Source: Augochlora pura (Eukaryota > Arthropoda > Insecta > Hymenoptera > Halictidae). From it: a DNA stretch of 64,000 nt. The translations under genes were made by a program, and so were the position numbers. Position 1 is the first letter of the stretch. Each line of letters begins with the position of its first letter. The stretch covers positions 868,001-932,000 of the forward strand of contig NC_135782.1 of NCBI RefSeq assembly GCF_028453695.1, given 5' to 3'. The notes under the pieces were generated by a model that saw only the letters and a program-made list of their open reading frames with translations, was not told the DNA's origin and made no database searches. Below are positions 1-11,027 of this stretch, in pieces.

Positions 1-164
1 CCAAATACTTTTCCGGTATCCTGATTAGATACTCCGCCGCTCGAGAATTCTACACCAGAGGTGGTCTTAGTTTTCACATCTAATTTAATTAGACCAAAAT
101 GATATCCTTGACCAAATATGTCTCTAGCACTTTTGCCCAAGTCACTGTATGTTGGTGGAGCCAT
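1..164 (-). CDS. VDAC: VDAC / porin, N-terminal coding exon (partial)
   Basis: Read on the minus strand this exon begins MAPPTYSDLGKSARDIFG and continues through a TKTTSGVEF segment to the window edge. This is the N-terminal helix and first beta strand of the mitochondrial outer-membrane voltage-dependent anion channel, which passes ATP, ADP and small metabolites. The ATG is at 164-162. It is preceded by a clean acceptor (pyrimidine-rich, CAG) ending at 168, so only three bases of 5' UTR (ATC) lie in this exon and a non-coding first exon must lie upstream. About 54 codons are visible of a family that is normally about 280 residues; the remainder lies off the left edge. The assignment rests on the strongly conserved N-terminus. 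Which porin paralogue it is cannot be told. Confidence 0.93.
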   Translation of the reverse strand, partial: MAPPTYSDLGKSARDIFGQGYHFGLIKLDVKTKTTSGVEFSSGGVSNQDTGKVF

Positions 165-1346
165 GATCTGAGAAGATATATCAAATAAATTCATAAGTGA
201 TTCGAGGGTAATAATTTCTTTTTTTTTTTTCAATAATATACATATATTCAGTTGTAAATGATTTTTCGTAAGAAATCAAATTATAATTTATTTGTCTGAT
301 GCGAAATATGTAGACCATAATATGTAATTACATATTCATGTATGTATAGTTCTATAGAATTCTAAAAATAGTAATCCTTAACCAGCAGGTACTACTTTAT
401 TAAATTTAAACTCAATGATATCGCATGATACAGTTAGTAAAATAAATGTAATAAATATAATTGGTATATAATATTAAAATTTTAATAATTTAATAAACGA
501 AATATTAAATTATACAACAAAATTATACAATATTAAATTATACAAATTACAGATTTTACTAGATTGCATAATTATGAATGTGCATGTAGTTATCAATTGT
601 GGTACAATAGAAATTCGCTCTTGCTACAAGACAATAGTGTTTAAAGTGACAATGTAACATAAATTATTTATAATACAATCATACACAGATAACAATCACA
701 GACGAAATTGATTTCTCTGCAGGCAATGGCTATTTTCTGTTACAAAATACTTTACAGTTTTGACAGTTCAGGTTCAATTGTAAGTAATCCAGATAACAGC
801 AATTAGTGCAAATGACACAGAAAGTTATGTCAAATTACATAGTTAACAGTATATTTACTGCAGAGAACGTTAGTAAAGAATAATCACGATTTCAAAAGCG
901 TGTTGGGAACACTGTTTATTATAAAAAATCAAATAGAGGTCAAATAATAAACCATCAATAATTTTACAACTATAATATAGAGCAGAAATGGAGTGGTATT
1001 GACCCTTCCAAGGTATTACATAAGGAGTAAATCAGTGTGACTTTCAATTCCCATAAATCAGTTGGATTTCAAATTGTTATGTACGAACAGAATTTCTTTC
1101 GTTAAAAATCATTGTCCCATGAATGACGAAACAGAAAAGAAACGCTCGGGTACGCGGAAAACTGGCGAAACCACTGGAAATGTTCGGTTATTGTAGCGCA
1201 AAGACGACAGACATTGCTATCGTTAACCAATACCGGCTTCGTGAAAATTTCATATGCCACGGAATTTATACAACATGGACGAGCAAACGCGGGTATTAAT
1301 TTAAATAACCAGACCCGTACTAGTAATGATATTTGCAGGTACTTAC

Positions 1347-1480
1347 TGTTTTCTGTTATAATACGCGAATGCAGAAAACTGCGTGACTTTGCCTGAGAAT
1401 TGCGTACGTGAGACGGCTACACCAATCGAGAAAGAAAGACTAGGGCCTGCGCACAGTTACGGCTACGCATGCGTGGAACG
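1347..1480 (-). promoter_or_regulatory. Possible VDAC non-coding first exon and promoter
   Basis: The VDAC coding exon starts right after a splice acceptor, so a leader exon is expected at higher coordinates. On the minus strand a strong donor (AACA then GTAAGT) lies at 1347/1346, just below a locally GC-richer stretch at about 1380-1480. This makes it the best-looking leader exon within about 1.3 kb. The start of transcription is a guess and no TATA box is evident. The rest of 168-2455 is AT-rich and holds no gene I can support. Confidence 0.25.
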
Positions 1481-2455
1481 GCGACTTAAAAAAAAATTGC
1501 AAATTACTTTATCAAGTAAATATCGATAAAGTTGGTCTAAAAAAATGATACGATATATCAATGAAACCGGTAGCCAATTGTTGAAGACTATAAAGTTCAT
1601 CGTTCAATCGATGTGTTGATTCAGTTTTCGGATGTTACGTAACCGTGAGATACACCCCTCTAGATGTCGATTTCGCATGCATCCGGTTCACGCGGTGTGT
1701 ATAATTTATCGAACTTTGAAGAAAAAGAAATATAGGCAATGGATAATCGGTAAACCACAATTGCTAAAATGTTGTCTAACAAATAACATTTTGTACATTT
1801 TCCGCTAAATTCTATAGCATTCGGTGAATAGGCAAATTTATCGGACGCGATAAGATAAAAAACTGTTTAAAATTCAAAAATTACCTTCGATACATAATAA
1901 CAATATCTTCAATATAATTCAATGCATTTAGGTTCTGTAAATAAAATTAGATTGTATACGCACGTTCGTAATTTGTGTCTATCAAGTATTGTAATTGTAT
2001 AAAATTCTACAATCAGTCAGATCTCTCACGCTACCTACCGAAAATCGGCACGAACTTTCCGGACAACCCAACACTATTGGCTGATTTTAGTAGATTTACA
2101 TTGATTTTATTTCTCTGATTTTATGCTTATTCTTTCAGATAGATTTCTCAAGACGGAAACTCATATTTTTATAAAATAGCGTTCGCGGGAGTACCGACGA
2201 ACGTAATCGGAAAAAAATTGGATATTTATATGCGGCTGATGGTGTTTGAAAAATGAATAAGAGCTCCGGATATATAGCATCGCAAAATTACCGGAGCATT
2301 CTAGATCGTTCTGAACGTTTCCACCCGACAAAAATACCCAGACTGTACGATGCATTGCTGCAGAATGTTTACTACGCTCGCGAAAGGCGGCGGTAGTACC
2401 ATCTGGATCTTACTTTTGGCAATCACCGTGGATGATATATATTTAATAAGACGAT

Positions 2456-2485
2456 TATAAATACAGACCGGTTTTTAGTCACAGT
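2456..2485 (+). promoter_or_regulatory. TATA box and initiator upstream of first Smyd gene
   Basis: TATAAATA at 2456-2463 is followed about 20-25 bases later by AGTCACAGT (2477-2485), an arthropod-style initiator. The spacing is right for a TATA-directed start, which would give a leader of about 95 bases to the ATG at 2580. Confidence 0.5.
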
Positions 2486-2579
2486 CGACACGCACTGCTA
2501 CACTCAGTTAAGCGTAATAAAGCGTGCTGTAAAAACACATTATTGGAATCGGTTGACGCCGCTGTTTAAATTGTTAATC

Positions 2580-5155
2580 ATGTCGCAACAAACCCCGGTA
2601 CGTTTCGAACACGTTGCGGTAAAAAATCGTACTTAGTGATTGAAAAATATCTTTTAACATTGTATTATTAGCTATTAGCATCGTCGTAATATTTCGAAGT
2701 GTGTGCTAGTATTATTTATTGAAAATTTCGAGTGACTGTTACCGAATTCAAACACAAGTTAGAAACTTTCGTAAAGTGGACTGTGGTTGAGTAATCTATA
2801 TTTATTTTTAGGAGTCGTCGAAGTTGGTTGGTAAAAGCACCGCAACATACAAAATACTCGAAAATGATAAAGTTGGAAGGTAATTAAAACAGACATCAAG
2901 ACATTTTTCACTCGCGAGCAAAGATAAATTGCGACAAAAAGGTTTCATAATTTTCGGAGTTTCGAGATTTGAATTAAAATGTTTCTATCAAAATCAAGAC
3001 TGCGAATGATAAATTACCTACGGTTGATGCGACGCGCGTCGTAATAATTTTGAAATAGTTTGTTCATAAATAATTTCATTCTCAGATACATGGTAGCCAA
3101 CAAAGAATTAGAGGCAGGCGAGGAGATCGTAACGGAGATGCCATTTGTGGTCGGACCAAAGGCATTCACTTATCCCTTATGCCTTTCGTGTTACACTCCT
3201 TGGCCGCCGACTCCAAGCGATAAACCGCTTTGTTCTAAATGCGGGTGGCCCGTTTGTTCCGCAGAATGCGAAAATCAATCTCAACATAAAGATTACGAGT
3301 GCCAGGTAGAAATCATTGAGTTGAAAAACCACCAAATTCGTTGGTATACTTTTTCAGTTCGATTATATACGTAATCGAAACGATTTGTAGATATTTGCGC
3401 AAGCGGGCGAAAAATTCAACGCTGCGGCAGCTTTGGATGAAAACAACGAAAACGGTGTCCCGCAATTAGAATGTGTAACACCGTTGAGGCTGCTGTTGGA
3501 ATCCGAGAAAAGTCCGGAAAGATGGAATAACGAAGTGAAGGAGATGGAGGCTCATAATAAAATAAGAAGTGAAAAAGCACATTGGAATTCGGACCAAGTG
3601 AATGTGGTAGCTTATTTGAGAAATCAACTTAAGCTCGAACGGTAAAATTCTATATTAATTGCTCAGAAATTGCAATCTTTCCAAGGCGTTGCATAGTTAA
3701 TATTTCAAATATTTCTTTGTTACAGATTCTCTGAAGAACAAATTCAAACGGCTTGCGGCATTTTGGAAATAAACGCCTTTGAAATTCGTACACCGAATGG
3801 ATTTAGCGCGAGAGCTCTTTATCCAACCGTAGCATTGATGAATCATTCTTGTGTTTCTAATACATGTCACAGCGTTTCACCGACAGATTATAGGTAAAAT
3901 TTTAGATATTCGACGATTATGACACTTTCTAAACGATATAAACGAAGACCCGCGAATCGAACGCAACAGGTAACTTATTTGATAAAACTTTGACTATTCA
4001 ATCACTTCGAATTTGTTCATAGAGTACGATTGCGAACGACAATGAAAGTTCCACCTGGTGGTGAATTGTACGGCAGTTACGCGCACTCATTGCTTCCGAC
4101 TATGTTAAGAAGAGAACATCTTCTCGAAGGGAAACATTTTGCTTGCGCTTGTCCAAGATGTGCGGATCCGTCCGAGCTGGGGACGCACATGTCGTCATTG
4201 AAATGCACCAAGTGCGACAATGGTGTCGTGATGTCGTTAGACTCCTTAGGTAATCATTGCGACAACTGAAATTACGAGTTTAATCGTGAAAGGGTTTCGA
4301 GGGATTTCGTATTATTAATTAATAATTCGGTATCGAACGTTTCGCAGACCCCAATAGCAGATGGAAATGCACGCATTGTGAATTCTCAACGAGCGATCAA
4401 GCTATACGAAAAGTGTTGGATATTATTCAGGCAGATGTTGACGCTGTGGAAGCCATCAGCGGAGCTGACGGGGCCGATGCGATTCAAGCAAGAGAAACAG
4501 TTATGAAAAAGTATCGTTCTGTCTTGCACCCCTGTCACGCTTTTAACACGATGTTGAGGTAAATAAGACGTTTGATAAACTAAATTGCCGGAATATAAAC
4601 TATTAATGTTCGTTTTTTTCAGACACTCGTTAACACAGATGTACGGTCGCGTCGATGAATACTTGCTAGACGATCTGCCAGATGTTGTATTAGAACATAA
4701 AATAGATATGTGTCATCTGCTACTGCAAGTGTTGAACGTTATAGAACCAGGTTATTCTCGTACAAGAGGTAAAAATGTTTACTATTGTTTCGATATTTTT
4801 TTTTTGGTTCAACTTTTTCTTAACGTTTGCTTAGGAGAATGATTGTACATCCCTTATTGCGCTCGTCATGTCTTTCAGGCATAAATTATAGAATGCAACA
4901 TATTTGTTACGTTTTGTTAAAGGTATGACACTGTACGAGCTTCATGCCCCTTTGCTATTCGTCGCTAAAACACAATGGAACGCAGGCGTGTTAAACGAGA
5001 GCGCCCTGAAATCGAAAATGATCGATGCTGTTGAGATTTTGAGAGAGTCTGCGACTATTTTGTGCTTGGAACCACCGGACACCCCCGAGGGACAAATAGG
5101 TGTCGTCGCGAAGGAGTCGTTGGTTCAGCTGGAAGAGTCGATCAATAATTTATAA
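2580..5155 (+). CDS. SmydA-8: SET and MYND domain protein, SmydA type (first of tandem pair)
   Basis: Exons 2580-2597, 2812-2879, 3086-3305, 3391-3641, 3726-3893, 4023-4249, 4348-4558, 4623-4768 and 4923-5155 join in phase to 513 residues. Order: SET-N piece (about 29-54), MYND zinc finger (Cys61/Cys64 to about 101, Cys/His spacing intact), SET core with NHSC at 225-228, GSYAH around Tyr261, post-SET cysteines 283/285/288, then a helical tail containing PGYSRTRG-MTLYELH. Family knowledge: Smyd proteins are lysine methyltransferases, and insect SmydA members act in the nucleus and cytoplasm. The residues expected for AdoMet binding and zinc are present, so an active enzyme is plausible; the substrate is unknown. 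The start is supported by alignment with the downstream paralogue. A poly(A) signal lies at 5173-5178. The symbol is by similarity (SmydA-8, msta) and could be another SmydA member. Confidence 0.88.
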
Positions 5156-6249
5156 GTATTTATTGTAAATATAATAAATTAAGACTCAAACATATATAAT
5201 AAAATAATTAATTTCTTACAATTTACATATCTTAGATAATAAAGATATATCCTAAAAAAATATTTCCGTACTTTTTGAAAGCCTCATTCTTCGCGAACAT
5301 TTTACAAAAAAATACTAAGTCGTTGAATTTTCTAATTCGATACCCACGCATGCATTGTTTTGTCCCGATCGCATGGCATTCGCGCGCCATGATGTCTTCT
5401 AATAATAATGCAAGTCATCAAGAGAGCACCAAAGAGAATGAGACACGGCCTACGCCTAAACTTTCTGTATACACAACTTTTCGATTCTACTCTCGTCGGA
5501 GTGCTATTGCTACGCCACTGTAATTTATCGATTTCTTCGCTACGCCGATGCCGAGGTTCGACGGAGTCGGTGAACACGTGTGCTGTGGCTCCTTCGACTC
5601 TAATTCCTGGAAGACAACTCATAATACTATAACAAAACTTTTTTATGTAAGCGATCTCTGAGATGATCGCCGGTCAGGCAGCGTACTGTTTATGTCTCGG
5701 AGATAAGAGGTCTCTGTTTGGGAGATGAGATGGTTCGTCGAGGGGAGGAGGCCCTTTTTCGAAGAGAAAGAGGCAGTCGAATAAAGATCTTTGCTAAAGA
5801 AGCAGCCCACCTAATTTCTCATCCTTGTGTCTTCTACATTTAATTTTAAGATTTTAAAACTGAATCTTTTTTTAAGATATTGCTGATAATTTTCTGATTA
5901 AAATGAGACTAAACATGACATAATTTACTCCAAGGCCTCTTCAAATTCCAGGATTGATGGAAAAAATACTCTCCATCCCTCTCTTTTAGGAGATGTTCCC
6001 AACTACAAAGTCGAGCCGCGAGGAACGAATGACCGTGCCTTCGTATTCAGTTCGTGGCGATTTTCGATTCTTACTCTGCGACATTCATCGAACCATTACT
6101 ATATTCAGTTCGTGGCGATTTTCAATTCCCACTCTGCGACTGTACATCTGTATCAATCGCAAACTACGTCGCGTGTCTCTGAAGTCTTGATACTTTTCGA
6201 GCTTTCATGAAATTGCGGTACATCGAAGGTGAAATTACTAAGGACGGTG
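5156..6249. other. Intergenic spacer between the tandem Smyd genes
   Basis: It holds the poly(A) region of the first Smyd gene, a 38-bp direct repeat (6045-6140), and presumably the promoter of the second gene just upstream of 6250. Short overlapping ORFs on both strands around 5275-5630 lack codon structure or splice context. No gene is supported. Confidence 0.6.
6045..6140. repeat. Tandem direct repeat, 2 x 38 bp
   Basis: Copies at 6045-6082 and 6103-6140 both begin ATTCAGTTCGTGGCGATTTT and end ACTCTGCGAC. They differ at three positions and are separated by 20 bases. They sit about 110 bases upstream of the second Smyd start, so they could be promoter elements or simply a local duplication. 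Confidence 0.85.
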
Positions 6250-8875
6250 ATGTCAAGCATGGCGCTGGTAGAAAGATCGAAAAGCAGTGGAACATCTATT
6301 CCTTCCAAGTATAATGTTGCTCACTCAGAGAAGCTCGGCAGGTATAATAAACACGATCATAAATGTGTGGAAACTAAAATAGCACGTTTGCGTTTTTTAA
6401 AAAATGGTACGTATCGTGTTACCAATTGTCACGTGACACAGAGCTAACACTATTCAAAACAGTTACTGCAGCACTTATTTTCAAACAAATAATTAAGAAT
6501 AATATTTCGAACAACGTTCGACCATTTGTAGCAAATAAAATAACAATAATGATACTTTTCCAGGTACTTACAATCTGCAAAAGATTTGACCGCCAGTGAG
6601 GTTATAATTCGAGAGAAACCGATCGCCGTGGGACCAATTATTTCCAGCAAGGATTACGTATGTTTCGGCTGTTTGCGTTTCATACCAAAAACGATAAAGA
6701 TATCGCAACACGTCTGCTCCAAATGCAACGTTGCACTTTTATGTGGTCCTAATTGCAAGGTGACTAATTAACTGACTACTCGACTTGCCCAATTCTGGAA
6801 AGCCGTACAAATGGTTTCACTTTATTTCAAAATAGACGAACGCCAACTCGAAAGTGGTTTCTCATCGCCGTTAGAAAAATAGAGTTTCGAGAAATGTGTA
6901 ATTTTTTGAAATGTTTGTTTAATGATTATACTTAATTGATTTTCAATGCTGTTTCCAAATTACATTTTTAGGCAGATCCGAAGTATCATACACAAGATGA
7001 ATGTGAGATGTTTAAAAATAACAAGGATTTGTCACTAGATAACATCGAAGAGATAATTGGTATTCTGTTGCCATTAAGAGTGTGGCTTCTGAAGCAAAGG
7101 GAACCAACAACATGGAGACAAGTTGAATGTATGGAAGCCCATATAGACAAAAGAAGAAACACATCTGCATGGATAGAAAAAGAAACGAACGTTATAAATG
7201 TAAGCAGAATTGTAACATTGCTTGTTTATTTGTTATACGTTCGTTTTTGCTGCAGCAATTTAGCCTTATAGCGGCCCTCGTTGATGCAGCGATTTTGCCA
7301 ACCTCTCACCAGTTGTTTGACTTCTCACCAAACTGATCTGTGTTTTTGTACTAACCTTCCACCTACTCCGCGACTTCGCGTCCGGTTCGTCTGCGTTTTT
7401 CTTACTAAGGAATGACTTCTCTGAAAGTCACTTGAAGGACAATATATTACAGTAATATATAAGATACATAAACAAATGTAACTCTTCTCTTTCGCATTTA
7501 AACATTATAAAAGCATTAATTTAGAATAATATATCGAAATAATAATGCATGACAATAGGTCATCAGGGCGCTAAATTTAATTCCTGATCATGATGAGTCT
7601 ACCTCAGAACTTTTACAACAAGTGTGCAGCATCTTAGACGTAAATGCGTTCGAGCTGCGATCTCCGGGAGGAACGGATGGGTGTTTTGTACGAGGTTTAT
7701 ATATGGAAGCCTCCCTAATGGCCCACGACTGTAGAGGAAATACTTACCTCACTGTGAGCGATAATTTTCAGCTAACTGTGTTCGCCAGTTTACCAATACA
7801 GCAAGGCGCAACTATATTCTTCAATTATACATCGTGCCTTTTGGTTCGTTAAATGTCAACTAATTTTTCCATTTCATCAATTTCATATACCATTTATTAA
7901 TTCTATAATTTTTAGGGAACGGTAGATAGAAGAGAACATTTACGATTTGGGAAGTATTTCGAGTGCGAGTGCTCGTTGTGCAAAGATCCCTATGAAATGG
8001 GATCGTACATGAGCAGTATTTTGTGTCCACGGTGTAGACAAGGATATTTAGGAATCCAAAATCCGCTGACAATAAATCCGTATAAAAAAATTATGAGATG
8101 GCAATGCGACAGATGCAGAAGAAGCATTGGGGGACCTCTTGTCCGAGCTACACTAAACATTAGTAAAACGTTAATCGAAGATATACATGAAAGCGACATC
8201 AAAGTACGTCGGAAGCCTGTGAATGAGAAATGTATAGAGTTCCTTTTCTTGCCCTGGGAACGCGAATATAATATTATAATATTGTTTTGAAGGGTATGGA
8301 GACGCTAGCGAGCAAACTGAAACGATCACTTCATCCGAATCATTTCTTAATGCTAGTCTTGAAGCAGAAATTAGTAGCAGCATACATGGCAGAAATGCCA
8401 TCATTTCCGACCAAGAGAAATATGGAGAAACTATTGGATACGTGCAAAGAAATTTGTGAAGTGTTAGAGATTGTTGAACCGGGGATATCTCGGTTAAAAG
8501 GTAACTGTTCCATTTTCTGTAACGGCACACTCTATTCAGAGATTTTTCAAACTTTTAGCTATGATGTTGTACAATTTGCATTGGCCGTTGGTGATGTTAC
8601 CAAACCTAGCGTATGTCGCACGCGAGATCTCTTTGGCAGAGCTATCCTCGCGGCTCGAGGAAGCTAAAAGTGTCTTGAAGAGATCCCTTAGAATGCTTCT
8701 TTTAGAACCGGCCGAAACACCAGAGGGAAAACTAGCTAAAATAGCTATGCAAGGATTAAAAGTGCTTAATCAAAATATAGGCGGCGTTACAACGTTGATT
8801 TCCACGATCGAAGAACAAGGATTTCCAACGATCGGAAAAACGAGTGAATATTCAATTATGAAACGTTTGATATAA
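6250..8875 (+). CDS. Second SmydA-type SET/MYND protein with altered SET motif
   Basis: Exons 6250-6341, 6564-6759, 6972-7199, 7559-7843, 7916-8203, 8293-8500 and 8559-8875 join in phase to 537 residues. The N-terminus (KYN..SEKLGRY) aligns with the first gene (TYK..NDKVGRY) and the first shared junction falls in the same Arg codon. The MYND zinc finger starts at Cys64/Cys67 and its ligands look intact. The SET NHSC motif reads AHDC at 227-230 (bases 7721-7732): the Asn and Ser are replaced. The FNY tyrosine and post-SET ECECSLC are kept. This is a tandem duplicate of 2580-5155. Reduced or lost methyltransferase activity is an inference; a role as a zinc-finger scaffold is possible. ATG 6250 is chosen; in-frame ATG 6259 is an alternative. 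The poly(A) signal is near 9148. Confidence 0.85.
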
Positions 8876-9190
8876 TTCGATATGCGTATAGTATTTTGCA
8901 CTTCTTCGAACACAACGTATTCTAAATATACATTAGTGTATATATGTGACTACGTCATATATAGTTATATAAATGATATTAAAATAAATGATATTATTTT
9001 TGTGGTCTATTGCAGCTACAGCGGATTGTTGAAGAAAGCTTCTAAGACAATGTATTTTTTGTTATTTGTTATTTTTTATACAGCGTCAATTAGTAAATTC
9101 TTGAATACACTTTTTTAATGTAAACAAAAAATAGCAGGATGTGGATTAATAAAAGTCTATCGTTTGCAAAAAGTGGCGCCTCATTAATGC

Positions 9191-9292
9191 AGTAGCAAAA
9201 CACTCAAACTGTTAGCCAAACAGTGGTGTCTTCTGTGGCGAAATCTGGAAGCTATGTTTTTAGCCAGCAGTTTGAGCGTTTTGCCACCTACT
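9191..9292. repeat. Degenerate palindromic repeat, copy 1
   Basis: The left arm at 9191-9220 (CAAAACACTCAAACTGTTAGCC) and the reverse complement of 9259-9292 (CAAAACGCTCAAACTGCTGGC) match imperfectly around a loop of about 38 bases. Arms and loop both resemble the inner part of the near-perfect hairpin at 9456-9747, so this is an older copy of the same family. Confidence 0.7.
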
Positions 9293-9455
9293 AATTCGCG
9301 TTGTACGGGCCTCGAACGGAGCTTCAGTTCCATTATTATATATTTTTCCTTTAAAACAATTAATATTTACCACCAGTTGTCAACTTGTGGTGCCTCTCAC
9401 GACAAGATGTTGGTCCAGAATTGATTAATTGTTTAATTAAATAAAGTTTTTATTT

Positions 9456-9747
9456 AATCTTACTTTGAAATTCCCGCCGTTTCTGACAACTGGCGCCTCT
9501 TGTGGCGACATTTGGAAGCTCTTTTCGGCCTCCGTTCAGCGCCAATTAGTACCGTGGCAAAACGCTCAAACTACTAGCCAAGCTGTGGCGCCACTCGTCG
9601 GCGACTGCTGGAAGCTTTGTTTTGGCTAGTAGTTTGAGCGTTTTGCCACGGCACTAATTGGCGCTGAACGGAGGCCGAAAAGAGCTTCCAAATGTCGCCA
9701 CAAGAGGCGCCAGTTGTCAGAAACGGCGGGAATTTCAAAGTAAGATT
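9456..9747. repeat. 126-bp near-perfect inverted repeat with 40-nt loop
   Basis: Bases 9456-9581 are the reverse complement of 9622-9747 with only one mismatch that I can find (A at 9551 against the base opposite). The 40-base spacer is 9582-9621. A transcript through it would fold into one long stem. The arms contain TGACAACTGGCGCCTCTTGT and TGGCAAAACGCTCAAACTA motifs that recur in diverged form at 9191-9292, around 9385-9410 and at 10140-10175. No ORF is shared between the arms. It is probably a palindromic (foldback or MITE-like) element or a hairpin RNA source. The low divergence between arms points to recent origin or arm-to-arm conversion. Confidence 0.92.
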
Positions 9748-10127
9748 ACGTGCCTTAATAGTATTAAGATAAATGTGAAAACTAATAAGTATATTATAGA
9801 CATTAAGCAGGAGCTAGCTACATATAAGGCGATTAGTGGTAAGAATAGAATTATATATATGTGGATACCGTCACACTGCGGTATCACAGGGAATTAACAG
9901 GCTGATGAAATGGCTAAGGAGGCAACTCAGGAGCCACACAATCCCGAACTGGGGGTGCCATTTACGGACTTCAGGGAGCAGTTCAAGGAAACAATGTGGG
10001 AAAACTTCCAAAGGACGCTAGAGATAGAGTTCAAATACCAGACTTCAAATACATGGGCTACATATAAGTAGCCTACGGCCACTTTATAATCTTTTATTGA
10101 ATAAAGATTATTATACAAAAAAAAAAT
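9748..10127 (+). mobile_element. Dead 3' fragment of a non-LTR retrotransposon (RNase H region)
   Basis: Starting exactly where the right hairpin arm ends, the frame reads a C-terminal RNase H segment: INVKTNKYIIDIKQELATYK, then WIPSHCGITGN, stop, QADEMAKEATQ and on to TAG at 10069-10071. The TAA at 9895-9897 interrupts the canonical GNEQAD motif of LINE-encoded RNase H, so the copy is non-functional. After the frame come a short AT-rich tail, an AATAAA (10099-10104) and an A-run (10116-10126), as at a retrotransposon 3' end. Only the 3' end is present, which is usual for 5'-truncated insertions. The 12-base GGAGCTTCAGTT at 10128-10139 also occurs at 9318-9329 and may be the target-site duplication. 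Confidence 0.85.
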
Positions 10128-10139
10128 GGAGCTTCAGTT

Positions 10140-11027
10140 TTTTCCGAAAGAGGCGCCACTCGTCTGGAATAGCGCTACTTTTATACAATGTATTTAGAAG
10201 CGAATGATCCGTACCGAATTTTACATTGTATCTTATGAGAATTCCGGCAAGAATAATTTGTTTTCTTTATCTGCAACGATAAATGAATTTTTACATATGA
10301 TAAAAGTGCAGGAAAGTCTGCAAAACCTTGATGTACGCTCGAAAGCTTTGTTTAAGCCCTCCATTAACGTTATTTATGATTTATTCTTACTGTTTCGAGT
10401 ACTTGTAAAATATATTTATGTAAGTGCTTGTAAAATGCGATTATTTTATTTTTATTATTTTAAATATTACAGTCCTGTCAATAATAATACATTATTCATT
10501 TTCAAGAAATAAAGATTTTTGATTCTGAACAATTTGCACAACTTTATTAAGTTGCGCGTTTAAAGTGCGAATCAATCGCGATCCACTGAATTAGTAGAAG
10601 TCACTATGTTACCATGCCATAGTTGAAAATATAAACAGAACACTTTAAAAATATGAATTTAAGAGCATTTGATTTTTTCGGTGATAACAACTTACAAATC
10701 TATCAGTAGTTAATTATATAATCCGTATTTTGTGAACACAGGTAGTATTGTAACTGTTATAAAATAGTTTTGTAACATAACCTTCTACAATTTAAAATTA
10801 TTAAGTAGACGTGGATATAAGAATGATCGTGACTATAACGTCTCGAATAATATAAATATTTCACATATTTTAGTTTATTGTATAAGAAAAAATGCTGATT
10901 GAGGTACATAATAACAAATACATAATTGCAAAAAAAAAAATACTTTTAATCTTTCGTGCATTAAATGAATCGAAAGTTTGTCAAATAATATTTAAGTTAT
11001 TTGTATTAATTTCAGAATATAGTCAAT
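10140..11027. other. AT-rich spacer between repeat cluster and erlin
   Basis: The first 40 bases continue the palindromic-repeat family (AGAGGCGCCACTCGTCT). The rest is AT-rich with short unconvincing ORFs. The erlin leader exon probably lies in 10700-10860, because the erlin ATG exon begins at a splice acceptor (CAG ending 11015). No other gene is supported. Confidence 0.5.
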
